From PALSA-129 sp050014595 (GTDB lineage: Bacteria; Acidobacteriota; Terriglobia; Bryobacterales; Bryobacteraceae), in the NCBI GenBank assembly GCA_050014595.1, contig JBEKDA010000002.1, positions 1 to 64,000 of the forward strand: 64,000 bases of DNA. Reading direction: 5' to 3'. A program made the translations under genes and the position numbers. Each line of letters opens with the position of its first letter. The first letter of the stretch is position 1. The notes under the pieces are model-generated. The model did not search any database, was not told the origin of the DNA, and saw only the letters and a list, made by a program, of their open reading frames with translations. Below, one piece after another: positions 1 through 7,655 of this stretch.

Positions 1-10
1 GACGTTCATT

Positions 11-83
11 GGGTTCTCCTGTTTGAAGTTTCTGAGCCGGCTGTTCAGAGCCGGTCTCGGCATTGTACCCTTCAGGAGAACCC
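11..83. repeat. Stem-loop with 11-bp perfect arms
   Basis: GGGTTCTCCTG at 11-21 is exactly complementary to CAGGAGAACCC at 73-83, with about 51 bases between them that contain GAGCCGG motifs. It lies upstream of the first TA pair with no convincing gene in the stretch. A short open frame at 23-217 runs through it but has no ribosome binding site and no recognisable protein features. Confidence 0.5.
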
Positions 84-107
84 TTCGCCATTTCAGCCCT
101 TATACAT

Positions 108-215
108 TCAAACAGACCATCGGTTTCCGTGGTCTGTCATGGCTCTCTAAACCGCGGCGGGTTGACAGACGACAAAACCCGATCATCTGTCTCAGCTATC
201 CGACCATGGTAATAT
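108..215. repeat. Degenerate copy of the GACAGACC..GTCCCAC dispersed repeat
   Basis: ACAGACCA (112-119) pairs with TGGTCTGT (130-137). The following text GTTGACAGACGACAAAACCCGATC resembles the second half of the copy ending at 15978 (GTGACAGACGACGAAAGGCG). I read it as a worn copy of the family also seen at 11869-11954, 15863-15978 and 60088-60174. Confidence 0.4.
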
Positions 216-224
216 GACCATAGT

Positions 225-455
225 ATGACCAATCAAATTGCCGCCGGCGAGTTCAAGGCAAAGTGCCTCCAGCTCCTCGATGAGGTCCAGCGCTCCCGCA
301 AGGAAATTCTCATCACCAAACGCGGCCGCCCGGTCGCTCGACTGCTTCCGGTCGATCAGCGTGCCCCGGCGATTCTGGGCCGCATGAAAGGCTCCGTTCA
401 GATCCTCGGCGATATAATCGCTCCCATCGACGAGAAATGGAACGCCGATGAGTAG
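225..455 (+). CDS. Phd/YefM-type antitoxin
   Basis: A 76-residue protein with the layout of a Phd/YefM antitoxin: an N-terminal segment (MTNQIAAGEFKAKCLQLLDE) matching the DNA-binding/dimerisation part, then ITKRGRPVARLLPV, a hallmark of the family, and a short acidic C-terminal tail that would bind the toxin. The stop overlaps the start of the downstream PIN toxin by 8 bases, the usual arrangement for translationally coupled TA pairs. The ATG at 225 has no clear Shine-Dalgarno; TAATAT at 210-215 could be a -10 giving a very short leader. Role known for the family: neutralises the PIN ribonuclease and represses its own operon. Confidence 0.85.
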   Translation: MTNQIAAGEFKAKCLQLLDEVQRSRKEILITKRGRPVARLLPVDQRAPAILGRMKGSVQILGDIIAPIDEKWNADE

Positions 456-873
456 CGCCGCCGACCCTCCTCTCTTGCTCGATACCCACTACTGGATCTG
501 GCTGCAAACCGGCGCGAAAGAGCACTTCACCGCTCCCGTCCTGAAAGCCATCGAGCGCGCCGCCGGACAGGGAAATCTGCTGCTCTCCGTGATCTCAGTT
601 TGGGAATTGGGGATGCTTGAAGCCAAGGGGCGCATCCGGCTTACATCCACTTGCGAACAATGGGTCAAGGAAGCTCTGGCGATGCCCGGCCTGAGCTTGG
701 CGCCTCTCACGCCGGAGATCGCTCTCGACAGCAGCCGCCTACCCGCGCCATTTCACGGCGACCCCGCCGACCGCATTATCGTAGCCACGGCGAGAAGTGC
801 GGCTGCCCGCCTTCTAACCCGCGACGCCAAACTCCTCGCCTACGGCCGCCGGCGCCATGTCGCAGTCTTCTGA
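448..873 (+). CDS. PIN-domain toxin (VapC-like ribonuclease)
   Basis: A 141-residue PIN-domain protein. The first acidic residue is in LLLDTHYWIW; the central SVISVWELGMLEAKGRI carries the conserved E; DPADRIIVATA carries the C-terminal acidic pair, and the protein ends with an RLLTRDAKLLAYG segment typical of PIN toxins. Length is normal for the family. It overlaps the antitoxin gene by 8 bases and is presumably co-translated with it. Family members are Mg-dependent ribonucleases; the RNA target cannot be inferred here. Confidence 0.88.
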   Translation: MSSAADPPLLLDTHYWIWLQTGAKEHFTAPVLKAIERAAGQGNLLLSVISVWELGMLEAKGRIRLTSTCEQWVKEALAMPGLSLAPLTPEIALDSSRLPAPFHGDPADRIIVATARSAAARLLTRDAKLLAYGRRRHVAVF

Positions 874-1659
874 CTAATTCCCCACCGGAACTCTCTCCGC
901 ATGGTCGACGACCATCACGTCGAGGGGGCCTTTGCGGTGCTCCAGCTTCAGGCCGAGTTGCGATTCTACGGCTGAGAAGATGGTCGGGCCGATTGCTGCA
1001 TCGACCGGCGCTACTGGCTGACTGTCGGGTGGGCGGCGCGATTCGGGCGGTTCGGGCGTCCACTCCAGATTCACGGCGTACCACGCCCCGAGGCCGGTCA
1101 TGTCTACCACGGTCTCGCCTAGGAACCGCGAGAAGAGAGTGACCAGGGTCGCCATGGTGATCCGGTTCGAGATGATCTTTCCGGGGATGAAACTGTTGTG
1201 GGTGGCATCCGAGTCTTCCACGCCTTCCACAATCTTGGGGCCGTTCTTTCCCACCACCAGCGCCACAAAGGGCATGCTCTTTTGGCTGGTGTGATACTCC
1301 AGCTTGAAGCGCTCCGTCAGCAGCGTCTGCAGCATCTCGCGAAGCCGCGGCAGGGGCGTATCGGCGGGGGCCTTGGCTTCGATATCGAAACGCACATCCT
1401 TGAACTTGATCCAGTCCGGCCCGGTGATCTGCTCGTCGTTGGTAATGCTGTAGGCGTAGCGGAGGCAGTCCGCGAGACAGGCGTTGGACAAGGTGAGCAT
1501 GCCGTGCCTGGCGGTGCCCAGATTGATGTAGATCTTGTCGCCTGCCGCGGGCGGACTCGGTTTGAGCGACGCGACATCGAAGGCCGGGCGCGATTGCGCG
1601 CCGGCCGTCGCGGCCGCCAGTACCGCCGCGCCGAGCGCGAGTGCGATGCGGTGTCGCAT
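874..1659 (-). CDS. TIGR03435-family secreted protein
   Basis: A 261-residue protein with a signal peptide (residues 1 to about 22, hydrophobic core ending TAGAQ) followed by the pattern of the soil-Acidobacteria family TIGR03435: FDVASLKPSPP near the N-terminus, the L..R..M.TLLTERFKL block, and the C-terminal SAVESQLGLKLEHRKGP..VMVVDHAERVPVGN ending. Function of the family is unknown. Its stop directly abuts that of the PIN toxin (convergent genes). TATACT about 11 bases upstream of the ATG may be its -10. Family membership is clear; function is not. Confidence 0.88.
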   Translation of the reverse strand: MRHRIALALGAAVLAAATAGAQSRPAFDVASLKPSPPAAGDKIYINLGTARHGMLTLSNACLADCLRYAYSITNDEQITGPDWIKFKDVRFDIEAKAPADTPLPRLREMLQTLLTERFKLEYHTSQKSMPFVALVVGKNGPKIVEGVEDSDATHNSFIPGKIISNRITMATLVTLFSRFLGETVVDMTGLGAWYAVNLEWTPEPPESRRPPDSQPVAPVDAAIGPTIFSAVESQLGLKLEHRKGPLDVMVVDHAERVPVGN

Positions 1660-1707
1660 ACTAGCGAATTAGTATATACAATTCCGGCCTGGTTCGGGCG
1701 GTGCTGC

Positions 1708-2271
1708 TTACAGAGTTAGCGCTGCGCGACGCGCGGCGTCCTGCGCCCGGCGGCGCTCTTCCCGGCGCAGCAGGATGACGGTGAGCGCGGCGCCGGCGAG
1801 GAGCATGGCCAGCACGTTCCCACTCGCTAACGTGCCCCATCCGGGCGGCGGGCCGCCTTCGGGCGGAAGCGCGCGGCGCGCCCGCCACCAGGCGATGGCG
1901 ATGGCGGCCAGCGGCGCATCGAGGAACGCGAATATGGAGACTACCGCGGCCGAGGTGGCGCGCTCGGTGGGCTCTTCGATGGCGCGGCGCAGCATCAGAT
2001 AGGCGGCGTAGACCAGCCCGCAGACCAGCGCGGCCGTAAGCCGCGTGTCCCACGCCCACCAGACGCCCGCGGCGGTGCGGCTCCAGAGCACGCCGGCCGC
2101 CAGGGCCGCGGCCAGCAAGGCGAAGCCGGTTTTAGTGGCGGCCAGCGCCAGCGCGTCGTAGAGGAAGTTGCGGGTGCGCAGGAAGGCGACGCTCCCGACC
2201 AGCGCCACCACCGCGGCAGCCAGGGCGACCGGTGCGCCGGAGCCGAAAAAGGAGATGAGTGCGTCGCGCAT
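1708..2271 (-). CDS. ccmC: CcmC-like heme transport protein lacking histidines
   Basis: A 187-residue membrane protein with about five hydrophobic segments and the tryptophan-rich motif WWAWDTRLT (residues 71-78) that defines the CcmC/CcmF/CcsA heme-handling group. The ATG at 2271 overlaps the ccmB stop as ATGA. In canonical CcmC, heme is held by two histidines flanking the WWD region, one in a FYFHVPS-like segment and one after the WW..R segment. The matching places here read FFGSGAPVALA and WWRARRALPP, and the whole protein has no histidine. It is also shorter than the usual 220-250 residues and appears to lack the first membrane helix. It is the last gene of the ccm operon; a degenerate or variant CcmC is likely. 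Confidence 0.8.
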   Translation of the reverse strand: MRDALISFFGSGAPVALAAAVVALVGSVAFLRTRNFLYDALALAATKTGFALLAAALAAGVLWSRTAAGVWWAWDTRLTAALVCGLVYAAYLMLRRAIEEPTERATSAAVVSIFAFLDAPLAAIAIAWWRARRALPPEGGPPPGWGTLASGNVLAMLLAGAALTVILLRREERRRAQDAARRAALTL

Positions 2272-2951
2272 CAGCCCACCAGCACAGTGTCTACCAGCAC
2301 CAGCGAGACGGCCGTGAAGACAATGTCGAAGCCGATCAGCATTTTCAGCGAATCGATGTTGTCGGCGCCGATGGCCGTGCCGCTCACCAGCGCCGTGGTC
2401 AACTGCATCGCTGACATCAGCGCCGGGATGAGAATGGGGTAGGTGAGCATGGGGAGCATCACTTCCCGCAGCTTGATGTTGACGGTGAGGGCGCTGAAGA
2501 TGGTGCCGATGACGGTAAGCGCCCAGGTGCCCAGCAGGAGCACCAGCAGCAGCTCGGGGAATTGCTTCGTCCAACGCACGTTATAGAAGATGCCGAAGAC
2601 CGGCAGCGAGACCAACTCCACGGCCAGCACCAGCGCGTAGTTGGCGAAGCACTTGCCCAGAAATAGCGCGGAGGCGGGAAGGGGCGCGGCGATCAAGGCG
2701 TCCAGGCAATCGTTGGGCAGCTCGCGGGCGAAGCTGCGGTTGAGCATCAAGGTGCCGGCGAAGGCGAAGACGATCCACAGCAGGCCGCCGGAGATCTCGC
2801 GCATGGTGTCTTCGGAGGGATCGAAGGCGAAGCTGAACAGCAGCAGGATGACGATGGAGAAGGCCAGGGAAGCGTTGATGGCTTCTTTGGTGCGGAGCTC
2901 GGCCCGCAGATCCTTGAAGGCGACGACGGCAATCTGGCGGAAGAAGCGCAT
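2271..2951 (-). CDS. ccmB: Heme exporter permease CcmB
   Basis: A 226-residue membrane protein with six hydrophobic segments. FKDLRAELRTKEAIN near the N-terminus and LNRSFARELPNDCLDALIAAPL after the second helix are typical of CcmB. It would form the membrane part of the CcmAB ABC complex that drives release of holo-CcmE from CcmC. I chose the ATG at 2951 because it overlaps the ccmA stop (ATGA); a longer open frame extends upstream inside ccmA but has no family support. The downstream ccmC again overlaps by ATGA. Confidence 0.92.
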   Translation of the reverse strand: MRFFRQIAVVAFKDLRAELRTKEAINASLAFSIVILLLFSFAFDPSEDTMREISGGLLWIVFAFAGTLMLNRSFARELPNDCLDALIAAPLPASALFLGKCFANYALVLAVELVSLPVFGIFYNVRWTKQFPELLLVLLLGTWALTVIGTIFSALTVNIKLREVMLPMLTYPILIPALMSAMQLTTALVSGTAIGADNIDSLKMLIGFDIVFTAVSLVLVDTVLVG

Positions 2952-3649
2952 CAAGCCTCGCCGTACTGCGCGTAGATGTAGCCGGGGTCGGCGACCATTT
3001 CCGGCGTGCACTGGCCGTGAAAAGCCAGTTGGCCGCGGCTGAGCAGCGCGACGTGGGTGGCAAGCTCGAGGGCTTCCCGCAACTGGTGGGTGGACATGAC
3101 GATGGTTTTGCCGGCGGCGAGCGCTTCGCGCAGGAGGCGCTGGAGAACGGCGATGGCGCGGTCATCGAGCGCGGTAAAGGGCTCGTCGAGCAGCAGCACG
3201 CTGGGCTCATGCAGGAAAGCGCGGGCCACGGCGAGGCGCTGGCGCATGCCGCGGGAAAACTCGCGCACCAGGCCGTTGCGGACGCGTTCGAGGCCGGTGC
3301 GTTCCAGCCATTCCAGGGCCGATTTACGCGGGTCGGCGAGCGAGTAGAGCTTGCCAAAGAGCGTGAGGTTTTCGAGGGCGGAGAGCTCATCGTAGACGGC
3401 GATGCCGTGGCCGAGGAAGCCGAGCTGGCGGCGCGTTTCAGTCGAGCGCGGGTCGTTGCCGTGGATCTTGATCTTGCCGCGCTGGGCTTTGGAGAAGCCG
3501 GCGACGATGCGCAGCAGGGTGGTCTTACCGGCGCCGTTGCGGCCGATCAGGGCGAGGCAGGAGCCGGGCGGGGCTTCCAGGCGGATGTCGCGCAGGGCAG
3601 GGTAGTCGCCGTAAAACTTCCAGACGCCCTCAACCGCGACCGCGCTCAT
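2951..3649 (-). CDS. ccmA: Heme exporter ATPase CcmA
   Basis: A 232-residue ABC ATPase. Walker A GRNGAGKTT lies at about residues 38-46, the signature FSRGMRQRLAVARA in the middle, Walker B VLLLDEPFTALD, then STHQ for the H-loop. The size and the FYGDYPALRDIRLE start fit CcmA. ATG at 3649 lies 20 bases inside the end of the upstream carboxypeptidase-like gene. ATP hydrolysis by CcmA powers the CcmABCD complex in heme attachment to CcmE. Confidence 0.93.
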   Translation of the reverse strand: MSAVAVEGVWKFYGDYPALRDIRLEAPPGSCLALIGRNGAGKTTLLRIVAGFSKAQRGKIKIHGNDPRSTETRRQLGFLGHGIAVYDELSALENLTLFGKLYSLADPRKSALEWLERTGLERVRNGLVREFSRGMRQRLAVARAFLHEPSVLLLDEPFTALDDRAIAVLQRLLREALAAGKTIVMSTHQLREALELATHVALLSRGQLAFHGQCTPEMVADPGYIYAQYGEA

Positions 3650-4790
3650 TGGTCTCCTGGCCGGCGGCGATTTTCGCGCGGTACAGCAAGGCAAAGCCGA
3701 CGGCGAGCACGCCGAGGGCCAGCAGGATGATGGGCACGGCCTTGCCGTAGAGGCGCGGCATGATCTGTTCGATCTGGGGGCCGTTGTCCGCTTGATCAGC
3801 CGCGCCGCTATCGGCGGTGGTGGCCGCAACGGGTGTGCCGGTGAGCTTGATCTTGTACGAGGTGGCGGCTAGGCCGTAAATATGGGCTTGGGAGCGTGGC
3901 TCCTCGCCGAGATCGTTGAGGCCCGCGCCATCCAGCGTCACGCCGCTGGGCGCGATCAGATAGGTGTTCTCGTCCTTGGTGACGACCTTGCCTTCGTAGT
4001 CGGCGCCCTCGGTGTAGGGGACGGTGTAAACGATGTCGAAACGGGTCTCGCCGGGCTTGACGGGAAAATCCACTTTGAAGACGTTGGCGGTTGCCGTAGG
4101 GGCGACCGCGGCGCCGATGGGCATGCCCTCGGGCGCGGTGCCCTGCACGGTAGCTTTGCCGCCGGCCGAAGCTGGCATGAAGAAGTGGAGCGTGCCGTTC
4201 GAGGCGTCGTACCAGGCGGTCTTGCCGTCGTTATTGAAAAGGAAAGTTTCGTTGACCACCAGTTGACCGCCGGAGGGTTCAAACAGCAGCATGTGCTTGG
4301 AGATCCTGGCGTCGCCAGGCTGCCTGGTGACATTGAAGACCTCGATGGTGAGATCGGTGGTCGGCGAGCCGGGCGGCAGCATGTGGTTGTAGGTGACGCC
4401 GTCGAAGGCGGTGCGCAGGAGACATGGGCCCTGGGGAGCCTGGTTGATGGAAAACTTGCCCTGGGCGTCGGACTTGGCCTGGTCGACGAGCTCGATGCCG
4501 TTCTGGCCGAGGCGGTTGAAGCCAACGGTGGCGCCGGGTTGGGGAAGGCCGGTGGTGCGGTTGATGACGGTGCCGGTGACGGCGGAGAAGGCGGGGAGGG
4601 AAATAAGGAAGAGCAACGTTAAGACTTGAACGCCGCCTGAAAGGCGGCGGCAGCCAGAATTGGCTGCCCCACAAGCGGCTGCACCGGTTGTCAACCGGTG
4701 AGCAGGATTCCATCCTGCCCCACCAGGCGTCGACACGAGTGTCGACGCGGCACGCATGAGTGCGTGCGCCACAGTCAGGGCGGGTTTCAT
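3630..4790 (-). CDS. Carboxypeptidase-regulatory-like membrane protein in ccm operon, signal region interrupted by repeat
   Basis: A 386-residue protein with a secretion signal, an N-terminal beta-sandwich of the carboxypeptidase-regulatory type (GTVINRTTGLPQPGATVGF), a long periplasmic part and one C-terminal membrane helix (AVPIILLALGVLAVGFALLY). The ATG at 4790 overlaps the previous stop (ATGA), the same coupling used through the operon, which supports it as the start. Codons 7-58 (4617-4772) are an in-frame composite palindromic repeat. Without it the N-terminus would read MKPALT followed by LLFLISLPAFSA, an ordinary signal peptide. Function is unknown; its position between ccmH and ccmA suggests a role in cytochrome c maturation or assembly. 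Confidence 0.8.
   Translation of the reverse strand: MKPALTVAHALMRAASTLVSTPGGAGWNPAHRLTTGAAACGAANSGCRRLSGGVQVLTLLFLISLPAFSAVTGTVINRTTGLPQPGATVGFNRLGQNGIELVDQAKSDAQGKFSINQAPQGPCLLRTAFDGVTYNHMLPPGSPTTDLTIEVFNVTRQPGDARISKHMLLFEPSGGQLVVNETFLFNNDGKTAWYDASNGTLHFFMPASAGGKATVQGTAPEGMPIGAAVAPTATANVFKVDFPVKPGETRFDIVYTVPYTEGADYEGKVVTKDENTYLIAPSGVTLDGAGLNDLGEEPRSQAHIYGLAATSYKIKLTGTPVAATTADSGAADQADNGPQIEQIMPRLYGKAVPIILLALGVLAVGFALLYRAKIAAGQETNERGRG
4617..4772. repeat. Composite hairpin repeat inserted in a signal-peptide coding region
   Basis: A string of at least six short hairpins: GCCGCCT/AGGCGGC, GGCAGCCA/TGGCTGCC, CACCGGTT/AACCGGTG, GCAGGAT/ATCCTGC, GTCGACAC/GTGTCGAC and GCACGC/GCGTGC. On the minus strand it begins GTGGCGCACGCACTC, like the element at 30561-30673. 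The length of 156 bases is divisible by three and has no stop in the gene's frame. Confidence 0.75.
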
Positions 4791-5185
4791 ATCGATACCT
4801 GCATGGGCTTGCCGCATTCGCCGCAGAATTTCAGGGGCTTGTCGAATTTGGCGGAGCAGTGCGGACAGGTGAGGCCGTCGGGTTTGGGAGCGGGCGCCGG
4901 CGGCGGCGCGGGCAATGCGCCGTTCTTTATTTTGTCGACTTCGGCCAGGACTTTGGCGAGCTCCTTCTGGAGATCTTTCTTGGTGGCCTGGTAATCGTCG
5001 TCGGAGAGCTTGCCGACGCGGTACTCAAACTGCAGGTCGCGGAGGTTCTCATAGATCGAGGCTTTGCGCTCGTCGAGGTGCAGGAACGGCGAGACCGGCT
5101 CGGGAGGTGGAATGTCCTTGGGTCTGACGCCCAGGACGAACACGATGACGATGATCGCAACGGCGCACGTGATGGGGATGATCAT
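4787..5185 (-). CDS. Membrane-anchored zinc ribbon protein (CcmI-like position)
   Basis: A 132-residue protein. Residues 1 to about 20 form an N-terminal membrane helix (MIIPITCAVAIIVIVFVLG). A helical, probably coiled segment follows (RDLQFEYRVGKLSDDDYQATKKDL) resembling the start of CcmI/CycH-type assembly proteins. It ends in a proline-rich linker and a C-terminal zinc ribbon with two CxxC pairs (CPHC and CGEC). The ATG at 5185 overlaps the ccmH stop (ATGA) and its own stop overlaps the next start. The job is inferred from operon position only; it may replace the CcmI helper that presents apocytochrome. Confidence 0.82.
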   Translation of the reverse strand: MIIPITCAVAIIVIVFVLGVRPKDIPPPEPVSPFLHLDERKASIYENLRDLQFEYRVGKLSDDDYQATKKDLQKELAKVLAEVDKIKNGALPAPPPAPAPKPDGLTCPHCSAKFDKPLKFCGECGKPMQVSI

Positions 5186-5649
5186 TCGAAGTTGGCGAGG
5201 TCCTTTTCGATCTGGTCCTTGTACTTTGCGAGTTCCGGGTCGTCGAGCTCCAGGAGCCCGATTTCGGCTAGAGGTTTGGGCTTGCGGTATTTCTTCATGA
5301 ACAGCCAGATCACGACCAGGCCGAAGCCGACCGAAGCATAGGGCACGATCCAGCCGAAGGCGCTGGGCGGCGAAAGGTAGATGCCGGGTCCGTATTCGCG
5401 GACGAAGTCGTCGATAATCTGCTGGTCGGTCATGCCGATGGCCAGCATGCGGGCGATTTTCTCTTTGGCGGGCTTGGAGAAGCCGCACTCGAGCATGCTG
5501 CAGGTGGCGACGGAGTCCTTGCAGCCGCACTGGCACTGCAGGCGCATGCCCACGCGGCGGACGTCGAGCGACGGCTTTTCGGAGGCCGTCTGGGCCAGCG
5601 CCGCCACGGCGAGAATGACCAGCAGGAGACTATTTTTGAAGCGTCGCAT
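5182..5649 (-). CDS. ccmH: CcmH-like thiol protein
   Basis: A 155-residue protein: signal peptide (1-20), cysteine region RLQCQCGCKDSVATCSMLEC (Cys39, 41, 43, 50, 55), then RMLAIGMTDQQIIDDFVREYG, the helix bundle and membrane helix typical of CcmH/CcmL, and a short tail. The family normally carries LRCxxCQ; here the first motif is CQCGC, with two further cysteines downstream. CcmH reduces the CXXCH thiols of apocytochrome. The start at 5649 lies 20 bases inside ccmF and gives a clean signal peptide. Confidence 0.88.
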   Translation of the reverse strand: MRRFKNSLLLVILAVAALAQTASEKPSLDVRRVGMRLQCQCGCKDSVATCSMLECGFSKPAKEKIARMLAIGMTDQQIIDDFVREYGPGIYLSPPSAFGWIVPYASVGFGLVVIWLFMKKYRKPKPLAEIGLLELDDPELAKYKDQIEKDLANFE

Positions 5650-7642
5650 GAGAGGTAACCATGCCCACCACTTCGGTGCGGGCGTACTGCATTTTGATTT
5701 TGCTGGGAACCAGGCAGACGAAAGTGCCGCCGATGAGCACCAGACCGCCGATCCAGATCCACGATACCAGCGGGAAGACATAGGCCTGAATGACGGCGCG
5801 CTGGTTGTCGTCGGACATGCCGCCGAAGTTGAGGTAGAGGTCTTCGTTGGGGCGCACGCGGACGCCGACTTCGGAAGTGCCCTGCTTGCTGGCCAGGTAG
5901 AAGCGCTTTTCCGGTTCGAGCTGGCCAAGCGGGTTGCCGTTCTTATAGACATCCATGGTGGCGCGGTGCCACTGGTAGACGGGGGTATCGCCCTGCTTGA
6001 GGTCGGCCATCTTCAATGTGTACGCGCCCACCTGCATGCTGTCGCCGATATTCAATTCCTTGGTTTCGGCCTGGTTGAAGGCGTGGCCGGTGAAGCCGAT
6101 GAACATGAGGACGATGCCCATGTGGACCAGGTATCCGCCATAGCGGCGTGTGTTGCGGTGGGTGAGCTCGACGGTGGCGTGCAGCAGGTTCATCGAGTTC
6201 TTGACGGCGATGGAGTGCGCGCCTTTGTAAAACTCGATGAAGATGGTGAGGGCCACGAAGAGGCAGAAGCCGAAAGAAATGAGAGCGTAGAAGTGGCGCA
6301 CGCCGGCGGCGAAAAGCGCGATCACCAGCACCAGCGAGGCGATGCCGGGCCACTGGAAGTTGCGGCGGAGGCTGTCGGCGGAAGTTTTGCGCCAGGCGAA
6401 GAGCGGGCCGACGCCGGTGAGGAAAAGCAGGAAGAGTCCGATGGGCACCATCAGGCGGTTGTACCAATCGGGGTCGAGCGAGATCTTGTCGCCGCTGACG
6501 GCTTCGGAGATGACGGGGAAAAGCGTGCCCCAGAGAACCGCGAAACAGCTTGCCAGCAGGATGAGGTTGTTGAACAGGAAGCTGGACTCGCGTGAGATGA
6601 CGCTTTCGAGCTGCGATTCGCTCTTGAGGTATTCCAGCCGGTCGAGGATGAGATAAACGGTGGCGGCGATGCCGACGGCCATGAAGGTGACGAAGTACTT
6701 TCCGATTTCGGAGCGCGCAAAGGCGTGCACGGACTGCACCACGCCGGAACGGGTGAGGAAGGTGCCGAGGATGCAAAGGAAGAAGGTGGTGGAGACCAGA
6801 ACGATGTTCCAGACCTTCATCATGCCTTTCTTTTCCTGCATCATGACGGAGTGTAGGAAGGCCGTGCCGGAGAGCCAGGGGAGCAGGGAAGCGTTTTCCA
6901 CCGGATCCCAGCCCCAGTAGCCGCCCCAACCGAGGACGTGATAGGCCCAGGCGGCGCCGAGCATGACGCCGGTGGATTGGAAGAGCCAGGTGACGAGGGT
7001 CCAGCGGCGGGTGGTGTGAATCCAGGAATCGCCGGGTTGGCGGGTGATGAGAGAGCCGATGGCGAAGGCGAAAGGCACCGCGAATCCGACGTAGCCCAGG
7101 TAGAGCATGGGCGGGTGGATGGCCATGGCGGGATATTGCAGGAGGGGGCTGAGGCCATTGCCATCGGGGACGGCGGTGATCAGCTTATCGACCGCCAGCA
7201 TGCGGAAGGGATTGGCGATGAAGTTGTTGAGGATGAGGAAGAATGCCTGGATGGTGGTAAGCACGGCGATCACCCAGGGCATCATGTCGCGGTGCTTGCG
7301 GCGATTGGTGAAGACCACCACGGCGGCATAGCTGGACAGCAGGAAGCTCCAGAACAGGAGCGAGCCTTCCTGGCCGCCCCACCATGCCGCGAACTTATAA
7401 AGGATGGGCATGGTGCGGTTGCTGTGCTCGGCGACGTAGGAGAAACGGAAATCGCCGGTGAGGAGAGAATAGACCAGGATGCCCGAGGCGAGGGTGACCA
7501 GCACCCAGATGGCGTAGACCGCGCGTTGGCCGCTAACGATCAGAAACGGCTTGCGTTTGAGGCGCCCGACGACGCACGCAAGGGTGGCATACAAAGCCAC
7601 ACAGAAGGCCAGCAGAATGGCCAGCGAACCCAGGTTTTCCAT
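5630..7642 (-). CDS. ccmF: Cytochrome c heme lyase CcmF
   Basis: A 670-residue polytopic membrane protein. WWGGQEGSLLFW near residue 88 and GGYWGWDPVENASLLPWL near 240 (the WWD heme domain) identify CcmF. Histidines usual for heme handling are visible (for example AIHPPMLYLG, RYGGYLVHMG). A periplasmic C-terminal region precedes the last helix. CcmF takes heme from CcmE and attaches it to apocytochrome c. It follows ccmE by 13 bases and overlaps ccmH. Confidence 0.95.
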   Translation of the reverse strand: MENLGSLAILLAFCVALYATLACVVGRLKRKPFLIVSGQRAVYAIWVLVTLASGILVYSLLTGDFRFSYVAEHSNRTMPILYKFAAWWGGQEGSLLFWSFLLSSYAAVVVFTNRRKHRDMMPWVIAVLTTIQAFFLILNNFIANPFRMLAVDKLITAVPDGNGLSPLLQYPAMAIHPPMLYLGYVGFAVPFAFAIGSLITRQPGDSWIHTTRRWTLVTWLFQSTGVMLGAAWAYHVLGWGGYWGWDPVENASLLPWLSGTAFLHSVMMQEKKGMMKVWNIVLVSTTFFLCILGTFLTRSGVVQSVHAFARSEIGKYFVTFMAVGIAATVYLILDRLEYLKSESQLESVISRESSFLFNNLILLASCFAVLWGTLFPVISEAVSGDKISLDPDWYNRLMVPIGLFLLFLTGVGPLFAWRKTSADSLRRNFQWPGIASLVLVIALFAAGVRHFYALISFGFCLFVALTIFIEFYKGAHSIAVKNSMNLLHATVELTHRNTRRYGGYLVHMGIVLMFIGFTGHAFNQAETKELNIGDSMQVGAYTLKMADLKQGDTPVYQWHRATMDVYKNGNPLGQLEPEKRFYLASKQGTSEVGVRVRPNEDLYLNFGGMSDDNQRAVIQAYVFPLVSWIWIGGLVLIGGTFVCLVPSKIKMQYARTEVVGMVTSHATLQK

Positions 7643-7655
7643 ATCCCCTCTCTAG

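Noticed and set aside
23..217. 64-residue open frame at the window start
   Set aside because: Lies over inverted repeats, no ribosome binding site, no recognisable protein pattern.
5381..6595. 404-residue open frame on the plus strand
   Set aside because: Antisense to ccmH and ccmF, which have clear family motifs.
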